From NCBI GenBank assembly GCA_030770425.1, contig JASJFT010000055.1, positions 62,001 to 126,000 of the forward strand: a stretch of 64,000 bases of DNA, in the 5' to 3' direction. Source of the stretch: Darksidea phi. Lineage: Eukaryota > Ascomycota > Dothideomycetes > Pleosporales > Lentitheciaceae. Below are positions 38,201 to 47,060 of this stretch, in pieces. Numbering within the stretch: position 1 is the stretch's first letter; every line of letters starts with the position of its first letter. Below the pieces are notes generated by a model. It was not told the DNA's origin. It saw only the letters and a program-made list of their open reading frames with translations, and searched no databases. The translations under genes were made by a program, and so were the position numbers.

Positions 38201-38740
38201 GGATAAGATTTTTAAGACTATACTAGATGCGACAAGGAGCATGCTGGACGGTTTTCATGCGATGAACGTAATTGTACTCAAGGATCTGAAGGCTACAGAA
38301 GGTGAGAAGGAGATTCTTAGATATACAAAGAAGGAATGGATGGACTTGAGTAGGCGCATCAGTCATTTGTTTTCCGGTAAGACTGTACCTCCCTTTAATA
38401 GGTCAGAACCTCGCTAACCAAACCAGTCATGGCATCTTCGATGAAACTCGAATATCCACTTAACGATGTGTTGCCTAACATCGAGCACAAGAGGGACCAG
38501 CTGCTAGCCAAGATCTTTGAGTACAGGAGATCGGGTTTGGGCAGAGTGGTAGCAACAGATGAAGACTATGAAGTGCTTTATGCCTATGGTAAGCTTCTCA
38601 GGTCTGTATTGAAAGGTGAACAAGTGCTAATTGATGTAGCCCTTATAACTGGACAGCTGGCCCACGATCTCACGATAATCGGACAAGAGATTGAGAAGTT
38701 ATATGGCGTGTTGAATGAAGACGATTTGCGGCTTCAGTAG
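35296..38740 (+). CDS. Multispanning membrane transporter, ArAE/FUSC superfamily (brefeldin A-sensitivity-like)
   Basis: Exons: 35296-35346, 35421-36743, 36789-37194, 37247-37545, 37596-38376, 38427-38588 and 38640-38740, total 1040 aa. All introns are 45-74 nt and phase-consistent. The layout is typical of the fungal family with PF10337/FUSC-type/PF10334 regions. An N-terminal set of about six membrane helices (for example SLAYVLGSLATFVPFIAGLL and HVIVLIVFIGAGLGLVGW) precedes a long cytosolic domain with helical bundles. A second helix set follows (FKVGIGAVLYAMWSFIPA, FFGWLMSLQCFYIIVG, VMIGCIWGIIVTRVIW), then a C-terminal helical domain. The first exon encodes MSESAQSPAERRFLRPS and has good splice sites. 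Family members are implicated in export of aromatic or toxic compounds or ER/Golgi homeostasis; the substrate cannot be told from sequence. The last intron (51 nt) is free of consequence for frame. Confidence 0.9.
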
Positions 38741-39325
38741 AGAGAGTATATAGCGAAAAGCAACCGAATCCAAATATGAGTGCATGGTAATACATTTATG
38801 CCTCATATAATAACGTAACTTCTTTTGTCTGCGGGGTTCCCGGCTATTAGATGTACATTGGAAGCTGATGTTCCTCGTGACTCGACTAAATATGACTCAG
38901 AATGAGCAAAAGGTATGACGCGAAGATTACGGTCACGCTATGATGAGCAACAGGTTATCTGGGCTGATGCGATAGTATTATGACTAGTAAGGACGAGCAT
39001 GAGTTCGGAAGCTGTAAGGTGTGCTTGGATCCGCGGGAAGTGTCGCGTGGATCGCGGAAGAATGTGATATCACATGCAAGCGAGCATCAAACCATTTGTA
39101 AAGCAAAATGCGTCCTTATAGCTTTGTTCCAATATTGTCCACCATTCGACTAGACTCACAGGAGCTCGAGAGCAGAGAATTGCAAGAGGAATTTGAAAAT
39201 TGCGCTAGTAGGATCGTAGTATAGCGCCTTGGCATCTTCAACAAGCGAGAAACTGCCCACAACACCTTCGCGAACACACACTCCTCAACACCAACGACCG
39301 TCGCCGACACACCAAGTCATCCAAA
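38741..39325. other. Intergenic region upstream of eL19
   Basis: AT-moderate DNA containing the transporter 3' end and the ribosomal protein promoter and leader (about 39230-39325 is CA/CC-rich). Only short frames; no gene seen. Confidence 0.45.
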
Positions 39326-40246
39326 ATGTAAGAACCGCAATTCTTTACACCATCAGCGCTCGCCGACAACATAATTCCGATGTGTTTACGCTATCCCGCC
39401 TCGACGAGTCGCCAGATAAGCGCCTCTAGCTAGGGACAACCCCTCTTTACACAAATGCCTTACACAACACCCATAATACCGCTCAAGACTATGTACTAAT
39501 GTTCAATGTCTATAGGGTCAATCTCCGCACGCAGAAGCGCCTTGCGGCGTCCGTTGTCGGCTGCGGAAAGCGCAAGATCTGGCTCGACCCCAACGAAGTG
39601 AACGAGATCTCCAACGCCAACTCCCGCCAGACGATTCGCAAGCTCGTCGACGATGGCCTCATCATCCGCAAGCCCGTTACCATGCACTCGCGTGCCCGCG
39701 CTCGCGCCCTGACTGCTGCCCGACGAATTGGCCGACACCGTGGGTTCGGTAAAAGGAAGGGTACCGCGGACGCTCGTATGCCTAGGTATGCGGCCCATAT
39801 ATTGAACACACTGGTTTTTGGGGAGACGATTGCTCTGGAAAATGGTTGTGGGATGTTCTGAGATGGTTGCTGATGCTGGTACAGCCAAGTCCTCTGGATG
39901 CGCCGCCTCCGAGTCCTCCGCCGTCTCCTCGTCAAGTACCGTGCCGCCGGCAAGATTGATAAGCATCTCTACCACGAGCTTTACCACCTCTCCAAGGGTA
40001 ACACCTTCAAGCACAAGCGTGCTCTCGTTGAACACGTACGTCCTCATGACATCATGATTGCCATGGCTCAAGTGTGTAAACTAACGCGCCTCGCAGATCC
40101 ACAAGGCCAAGGCTGAGAAGGCCCGCGAGCGGGCTCTCAAGGATGAGATGGACAGCAGGCGTGCGAAGACCAAGGCGGCGAGGGAGAGGAGGCAGGAACG
40201 CCAGCAGCAGAAGAGGGCTGCGATGACGGGCGAGGACGAGGAGTAA
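39326..40246 (+). CDS. RPL19: 60S ribosomal protein eL19 (L19)
   Basis: Structural protein of the large cytosolic ribosomal subunit. Exons: 39326-39327, 39516-39785, 39885-40035 and 40097-40246, giving 190 aa, normal for eL19. The start codon itself is split: exon 1 supplies AT, and the G comes from the second exon after a 188-nt intron (GTAAGA donor, TACTAAT branch site, CTATAG acceptor). The protein begins [18 protein letters not shown] and contains the family motifs [25 protein letters not shown] and [18 protein letters not shown]. The long basic C-terminal helix (KAREERR-like, RQERQQQKR) is also present. Confidence 0.96.
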
Positions 40247-40687
40247 ATGGTTGGCGGCATGAAACACTGGCGTGGGCTTTCTTAAAGGTCAAGGAGGCGT
40301 CTATCTCCTTTCTTCCCGGGGCATATGCGGTCATGTTTTCGTGTACGTCAGGGTATTTGCAAAAGAGCTCTTCTCTCACCATGCATGCTCGACTACCATG
40401 GCTATCCTTCTTTCTCGATGCATGATGTCCATAACATAGGATAATGAGCATTGGAATAGAAACGAGTGGTCGCAGAAGCATTTCCGGCATTGTGATGGAT
40501 TCGATTAGTATCTCATGATACGTGACCTCTGCATGACGCCTCGCCATCCCGCGCCGCTTGTGGAATGCCACACGCTAATGCCGCATATTGTTAACGCTAC
40601 AATGAACCCCGCCATACTCCCAGTCTTCCCGGGTATCAAGCAAACCATAACGCCAAACGCAGACCTGCAATCCTCGACGCACGCTCG
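40247..40687. other. Intergenic region between convergent eL19 and SPT3 genes
   Basis: Contains the 3' untranslated regions of the two convergent genes. Short frames only; nothing else seen. Confidence 0.5.
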
Positions 40688-42256
40688 CTAAATCTGTCCA
40701 AGTTAGCAACCATTAGGTTAGAAGACGTTGAGACAGACGTACCAGTTTCAGCGCGGCGCGGTGTATATTCTTTGTAAAGTTAAGCATCGCCCTGTTCTTG
40801 TTGTTGCCCCTCTGCAGCCGCCGATATGCTTCTTGCACGTGCCCCGGCTGTACAGGCTCTCTTGCTTCCTCGGGTGGATCGAAGAGGCCTCGTTCACGCT
40901 TGCGCTTCAGCCTGCTCGTGTCGGCTCCACCGACTTTCTTGGAAACGTCTTCTGCGGCCTTGACTTTGAGTGCTTCTTCCGTCAGGGTTTGTACGATTTC
41001 AAAGGTAAGAAAACCGAGGATATCGATGATGTCGTCGGACGGCTTGCTGTCGGTGATGAGTCCGAAACCCGCCCATTCCTTGAACCGTTTTCCCTTGCGG
41101 TAGGTGAAGGAGGCTTGACGGCAGTCGCTCCAGTGTACGTATTCCTCGCGCGTCATGTGTTTTGTGCGTTCATCTGCGTTTTTGAGGCGCTGGAGTGTGG
41201 CAAAGTTCATCTCCTCTTCCTCCTCGTCCTCCACATCCTCCGTAAATGGCGGTGTCTCCGCAAAAAAAGACTGCACCTCCCATACTAGATCTACCTTGGC
41301 TCTCTTCGCTTTCTTCCCCGCATCCATGCCTCCCCCTCCGCTCTGCACAGGTCCCGCACCCGCAACGTCGACACCTGCTTCGCCGACGTCGCCGGCGGCA
41401 CCGGCGTCTTTGTCGTCGCTGTCCTTGACGGAGCGTCGGACGTCTTTCCATTGTAGGAAATGGCGTAGTCGAGAGATTTTCGCACGGTCGTGGCGGATTA
41501 GCATAAATAGGTCGTCGGTGGAGATAGACCTTGAACCTCTACGTGTGGCGAGCACAGTGCATTCGCGTAGCATGAATTGCACTTGGTCTTGCACGATGGA
41601 TTCGATGAGGGTGGTGGTTTCAGGGGAGGGGTCGCCGGTTTCACCGGAGACGAACATCATCTGGATAAGCTCTTTTAGTGGAGATTCTTGAATCAGATTG
41701 GGTGGAGCGGCAGAGCTTGAGGGTTGGATGGTGGCGGTGGCCATGTTGCAGTGCGTTCGAGAGACGAAGCGGCGTGATAGAGTGGATATAGGAAGATTGA
41801 AAGAGGGGGGAGGCGTGTGAGAGCTTGGGGACCAGAGCTTTGACGCCAAGTAACAAGGACGAGAGGTTGAGATGAAATAGCTTATATGAGAGTAGGAAAT
41901 GAGATGATGCTAGAGTCAAGGTAAAAAGGAGCGGCAATAGCTGGAACATGATGAAGATGATAGGAAAAGACGGTAAACGAAATACAAGGTGATGTGGTAT
42001 GAAACGAGCGAAAAAGTGATAACTCGACGTGAAAAGGCGGATACGTTGTCACCGAAATGGGGGCTGAAGGGTTGGAATGTACTGCAGGGTAGACGTGGAT
42101 TCTTGAACGAAAGACGAAAGACTAGCTGACAGATTCTAAAATGAAACAGGGAACTAGTGTGCATGTATGCCGAGAAGAAGAAGGAGATATTGTGGGAAAT
42201 TCACGTACCTGTTGGATCTCCGTCCGGTACTTTGCCAGCTTGTCTTTGTCCGCCAT
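40688..42256 (-). CDS. SPT3: SAGA complex subunit Spt3
   Basis: Histone-fold subunit of the SAGA coactivator that helps deliver TBP to promoters in the nucleus. Best model on the minus strand: 42256-42209, 41660-40743 and 40693-40688, total 323 aa. The first exon encodes [16 protein letters not shown], joined through a 548-nt intron (GTACGT donor, ATCCAG acceptor) to [16 protein letters not shown], which restores the conserved Spt3 N-terminus. The TFIID-18/Spt3 histone fold occupies roughly residues 10-105, and a second conserved region follows residue 175 ([21 protein letters not shown]). An Ala/Gly/Asp-rich linker separates them. The last 49-nt intron (GTACGT, GCTAAC, GGACAG) leaves a two-codon final exon; if unspliced, the protein ends eight residues later at 40713. 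A start at 41744 inside the long intron gives an alternative N-terminus. Confidence 0.9.
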
Positions 42257-42543
42257 GATGGGCTACTCCTCTCGCAAGACGCAGAGAACTCTGGCGATAC
42301 ACCTCCAGTTTGTTACTTAGCTCGATATAGAGTAATAGTGTATAGTGAGGTAGGGATGCGCGATATCGCTGTGGGTGCCACAGTTGGCCGGTGGTTTGAG
42401 GTCCGTTAGGGGGGTTTAGGATGCGGCTGTGAATACTTGGCATTTCAGCCTTACAACCAGCCCCGCCAAAATCTTGGTGAGCTTCGCAAACACCCCACCA
42501 CAGCATTCACATCAACCGCGGACGCGTGCCGACTAAATCGAAG
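42257..42543. promoter_or_regulatory. Shared divergent upstream region (SPT3 / DPH5)
   Basis: 287 bp separate the two start codons. No strong TATA box is visible; AT-rich TATAGAGTAATAGTGTATAG occurs at about 42325-42345. Joint regulation is inferred from spacing only. Confidence 0.45.
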
Positions 42544-43513
42544 ATGCTGTACCTCGTCGGTCTCGGTCTTGCGGATGAAAAGGACATCACAGTCAGAGGA
42601 TTGGAGATTGTGAAGAAGGCGGAACGCGTGTACTTGGAGGCGTATACGGCGGTGCTGCTGGTGGAGAAGGATGTGCTGGTGAGTTGTCTGAGGAAAGGGG
42701 ATGAAAGAGGATATGGAAGCTAATTGGCGCGACAGTAGGAAGCTTTCTATGGCCGGTCCGTTGTTGTTGCCGACCGCGAAATGGTCGAATCGTCGAGTGA
42801 CGATATCCTGAGAGACGCCGATAAAGTTGACGTCGCGTTCCTTGTGGTAGGCGATCCATTCGGGTATGTCCTTCCTCCTACAAACTTTTATATAATTCCT
42901 AACAGATCCTAGAGCGACAACCCATTCTGACCTCGTCCTCCGCGCCCGCGAACTCTCCATCCCCACGCGCTCCATCCCTAACGCCAGCATCCTTACCTCA
43001 ATCGGCACGACTGGCCTCCAACTGTACAACTTCGGACAAACCATCTCCATGGTCTTTTTCCTCGACAACTGGAAACCCGCCTCCTTCTACGACCGCATCC
43101 GCGAAAACGCGTCCATCGGCCTACATACACTCGTTCTCCTCGACATCAAAGTCAAAGAGCAATCGCTCGAGAACATGGCGCGGGGCCGGAAGATATATGA
43201 GCCGCCGCGGTATATGACGGTTGCGCAGTGTGCGCAGCAGATGCTAGAGATTGAAGAGGAGGTTAAGAAGGAGGGCGTTTATACAAGAGAGTCTTTGGCG
43301 GTGGGCGTTGCACGGGTGGGGAGTGCGGATGAGAGGATTGTGGCGGGAACGCTTGGGCAGCTTTGTGAGGCGGATTTGGGGAAGCCGCTGCATAGTTTGG
43401 TGTTGCTTGGACGGAGGACGCATGATCTTGAGAGGGAGTTTCTTGAGGAGTTCGCAGTGGATAAAGAGGGGTTTAGGGAAGTGTGGAAGAGGGATTATGA
43501 GGGGAAGGGATGA
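42544..43513 (+). CDS. DPH5: Diphthine methyl ester synthase (diphthamide biosynthesis methyltransferase)
   Basis: SAM-dependent methyltransferase that makes the methylated diphthine intermediate on elongation factor 2 during diphthamide synthesis. Exons: 42544-42678, 42739-42863 and 42913-43513, giving 286 aa, normal for Dph5. Introns are 60 and 49 nt with GTGAGT and GTATGT donors. The protein opens [19 protein letters not shown], and carries the tetrapyrrole-methylase-type motifs VVGDPFGATTHSDL (spliced junction inside), [17 protein letters not shown] and TISMVFF. No targeting signal is seen; the protein should be cytosolic. Confidence 0.95.
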
Positions 43514-44022
43514 GGGGAGGGCGGAAGTGCACTCACCTTTACTGTGTGTTCTGTCGCGAGCTAGGATATACTATACACTAGGTTTGGCGTCCCTTGAAGC
43601 CTCTGAATACCTTTAGGATGGCTTATGTTCGATCCCGGGACTTGCGCCTCGGGCGAACAGAAATCACATGTCCCCTTAATATCTAATCCAGTGTGTCCAG
43701 CTCGCTGATAAGGTCGCCAACCTCGCAACTGTTCGCGTGATTGCCAGAATACATTGCGCACTACTCACCACTATAGACTATATTAAGCTTTCTAGCACTA
43801 ACTCCACTTCCACATAACAGTGTCTACTTACCGCCAACGTGTACAGCATTATCATCACAACCCCGCTACGCATTACCACCAATCATCACAAGGCCTACGT
43901 GCGGCCAGTTCCTTCACAGTCCTCCTCTATCTATATAAACGCATTCCACCCCTGCTTCTCACCTCCCTGACACCACTTTCCTCTGCATACTCGAGGGCCC
44001 AAAATCATCACTCCTTCTGATC
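43514..44022. other. Intergenic region
   Basis: Contains the DPH5 3' end and AT/CA-rich DNA. A GTTCGATCCCGGGAC string at about 43627 recalls a tRNA T-arm, but no cloverleaf can be formed around it. No gene seen. Confidence 0.45.
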
Positions 44023-45423
44023 ATGTGCAGAGAAGTCCTTCAAAGTTATGGGCTGCTGCATTCATGGTTCAAACACGTCCTGTTTCTCTCGAAAAGTTCT
44101 ATTTCGACAGTGATCCCTTCCCCCACAGTTTTCTTTCGCGCATCGAACGAGGGGTCTAACCCCAAGGATATTGAGCGCTTGGGGTGGATCGAGGCCTTTT
44201 TTGCGGCTCTCGAAGATCTTTTATACGAAACACAGTCTTTGAACAAGTCTATAGTAGTTCTCGAGATTTTTGCTTCACAAAAGAAATCACGAGCAGACGA
44301 TGGTTCGGTTAGCTCGCTCGACCAAAACACGTTTGCAGAAGATTTTGTGGCCTTGTGTAAAAGATATGAAGAACTATCTACATGGAAAGGGAAATCGGGC
44401 GTTCCTCGAACCCACAGTGGTGAATCGATGTTGTATCCTCTCTGAGCTCGAAATCGTTGCAAAACCCCCTCATGGCTGGACCTCCCGCCTCCCTTCCCAA
44501 TACCAACAAAGATATCACTGCACCCTTACAGGACAACTTCTCGCTTCAGAAATCGATATAAGCCCCGTCCTTCCCTCGACGCCTTGTTCTTTCCACGCAC
44601 CGCAGCTCTGGTGTACTAAAAATGGCTCATTCCGCCTCTTATGGATGACTTATTAATACTCTTTACAATACCTGTCCGATCGGAAGATGCATCTGCAATT
44701 CCTCCACGACAAGCAGGACTGGGCTGGTATCAAGAAGGCGCAACCGGCTATTTGGATAACTATGCCACATCTTGTTGCCCAGGCAGCTACCGACATCGCC
44801 AGCTTTCCCAAGCTGTTTAGCGTGTTCGTCTATGGTGGATCAGCTCGATCATAAGAGAACTACGGCCCCAACATCGGCAACATCACAGCAACCCTGACTC
44901 CCCAGCACGAGATCTTCGATCGCGAAAACGAACGTGTGGCCCAGGTTATCGTCGTAACTTCTTACCACTATCTCCAAACACGCAACGGCCCGATTGCTTT
45001 CAAGGAGTGGATGAAGAAAACCAAGAAAATGTGGATGAAGAAAACCAAGAAAATGTTTGACGCGGATGCTCGTGACAGGATGCTCATGATCGACTCTCCA
45101 CTCGGTCAAGAGTGGCCCGGCAACCTTCAACGTTGCTTCGGAATTTGCACCTGTGACGAGGCGCACTATTCCAAGGGACTCTATACTCAGTCCTCATACA
45201 CCATCCGGTGGTTGAAAGCGTTCTTCTCGATGCTGCTCACGGCCACACCACAACCCTGGCGAACGCCGTAGATGTCGTGGGAGCCCGACTATTAAGTTCG
45301 ACTTCTACCTCATGGGGTTGCTCTGGGAACGTAGATTCAATCAGTTCGTGGCTGTCTTCTGGAATCGTTGGCTGTGAATGGAGTGCACTGAAACATAAGA
45401 TGAAGAGGTCGATGGGGTGCTAG
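44023..45423 (+). pseudogene. Decayed SNF2/DEAD-like helicase gene fragment
   Basis: Plus-strand frames interrupted by stops encode pieces of a helicase ATPase domain. A segment from 44687 (WITMPHLVAQAATDI, VFVYGG) corresponds to the Ia region. After an in-frame TAA at 44852-44854 the same frame continues to 45271 with VIVVTSYHYLQTR, a Walker B CDEAH box and the motif III-like LLTATP. Beyond 45271 the frame breaks up. The 140-codon frame at 44023-44445 may be its N-terminal remnant. The Walker A motif and the whole second RecA-like domain are missing or unrecognisable. I infer a former SNF2-type protein; exact family unknown. Confidence 0.6.
45007..45054 (+). repeat. Perfect 24-bp tandem duplication
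   Basis: The 24-nt unit starting GTGGATGAAGAAAACC occurs twice without mismatch (45007-45030 and 45031-45054) inside the helicase pseudogene. It would duplicate eight residues (WMKKTKKM). Confidence 0.9.
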
Positions 45424-46543
45424 CCTGCTTGTTGGCGCCTCGCCGAAGGTTCTCTTTCCCATCATGGCCCCATCCTCGCCACTCTGCGACATCGGCCCGC
45501 AAGATACAGTCGCGAGAAGTGTCATGGGGCGGGAGTCGAAAGGTAATATAGCGTCAACTTACAATTGCTCGCTAGTTCAAGCCTGTGTACATAAAAATGC
45601 GTAACTTTGCTATCTATGCGCATTTTTTCCTTTGGCTCTTGCTGGATATCGCTCGGAAAGGTCTTCGTTTATGGTGGCATGTGTTTTTTCGGAATCGAGC
45701 TGCGAAACATCAAAAAACTAGAAAGGAAAAGCAGGAGCCATGAGATATCAAGATGGCAGTTCCACTTCTGTCTCATGGCTTGTTCCGGAGCTTCGACCGT
45801 AAGGGAACATTTCAATACATGTGACTTAGAAAATCCGTATACGTCGCTTTCCTCTTCTGGGACCGCCATTTCAGCGCATGTTTGCCGTCCCTTATGTGAC
45901 CCGTGGTTTTCTCTTGCATGCGTTAGCTTCTCCAAGTTCTGGGAAACGCCCACCTATAGAAGTCATATAAAATTCCCAAAAGGGCCCAGAAACGCTCACG
46001 TCGATCTACCCGAACCCTTCCAGAATTGCGGCATACACAGCGACATCTAGACTGCTAGTAGTTTTAAGATGGAGATTTCTACCGCAGACTTGGGCCCAAC
46101 TTTTCTCCCACCAATACATTACGGCGCTTTACCTAGCTCCTCTTGCAAGTCCCTGACCCAGCTCAACCTTCGCTCTGCAAACATCTCCCCAGTTGCCAAT
46201 ATCCTATCAACGCCCTCTAATGACAGCGTCCTCGGGATGATTTCATCCGGCATCACATCCCGGCGATGATATATATGTGCTCGTGCAAGCCTTGCAGAAA
46301 TAGCAATGCACAAATTTTCCTGCTCCCCAATCATCATCGTCAGCCCCATACCATCACGTTTGAAGATGATGAACTCTCCCACATTCTCATTTTCGGCGAC
46401 GATCGTCAGACCTTTGTTTTTAGAATGACCTGATTGCAAGAGTACGGCCCTCCTCCCAGGTGCCGACAAACCTCACAAATGGACACAAAACATGCTCCGC
46501 GCTCTCCAACTTAGCCGCCCACCTCGCAGCCTCACAATTACAG
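45424..46543. other. Gene-poor region with unassigned minus-strand coding-like frame
   Basis: Mostly short frames. One minus-strand frame, 46119-46469, is 116 codons long without stops and has protein-like composition (GLTIVAENENVGEFIIF; ISARLARAHIYHRRDVMPDEI). It begins at a non-ATG codon with no clear upstream exon. It may be a remnant exon; I do not recognise the family. Confidence 0.35.
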
Positions 46544-47060
46544 CTACCCCTTCTTTACTCCCTCGTCCTTTTCTGCCTTCAAACCTGGATGCTCCGCTCC
46601 TCGTCCAAAAAGCACACCATCTTTAATATCCATGACAGCGCTATCCTCAACTAACGGCTTCGCTTCCTTATCGAACTGCGAATATACAGGTTCGGCAGTC
46701 AGATAGTAGTCTATGTCATCCTATGAGTCGAATGTTAGGGTAAAGGCGTGCGTGAAGCCTTTTGGAAAGGGCGTCCACGAGCGGTTCTTGCCGGCTTTGG
46801 GGGCCTTTGTGAGGGGAGCGCTGGCGCCCGGGTGTAGGCTGCGTGTTTTGAGCGACAGGAAAGAGGCGAAGTGGGATTCGAAGGAGGTCCGGGGAATATT
46901 TTGGCCGGTATTTGAAGAGCGCGATGGGGGTTATTCGTTCGCCCGTTTTGGTGTCTGGAAGCTGCAGTGGCGATGATCGTGGGGATAGAGTGTACGAAGA
47001 TGTTGACGTGAGACGGGTGCGAAAGAAACGGGGAGGAAATGCTATCAGGTTAGGGCTCAT
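46544..47060 (-). pseudogene. Decayed stress-responsive Dabb-domain protein gene
   Basis: On the minus strand an ATG frame from 47060 reads into IALFKYRPKYSPDLLR, the start of a dimeric alpha/beta barrel (Dabb) domain. The match then continues in a different frame with FLSLKTRSLHPG, FPKGFTHAFTLTFDS and, after an in-frame TAG at 46721-46723, DDIDYYLTAEPVYSQFDKEA and VVED-like EDSAVMDIKDGVLFG, to a stop at 46544. So at least one frameshift (near 46870-46880) and one nonsense codon separate otherwise well-preserved domain segments. The TAG stands where CAG or GAG would fit. Function in related proteins is stress-linked and poorly defined. Confidence 0.65.

Noticed and set aside
43621..43660. tRNA-like T-arm string GTTCGATCCCGGGAC
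   Set aside because: The preceding five bases cannot pair to form a T-stem and no acceptor or anticodon arms are found on either strand.
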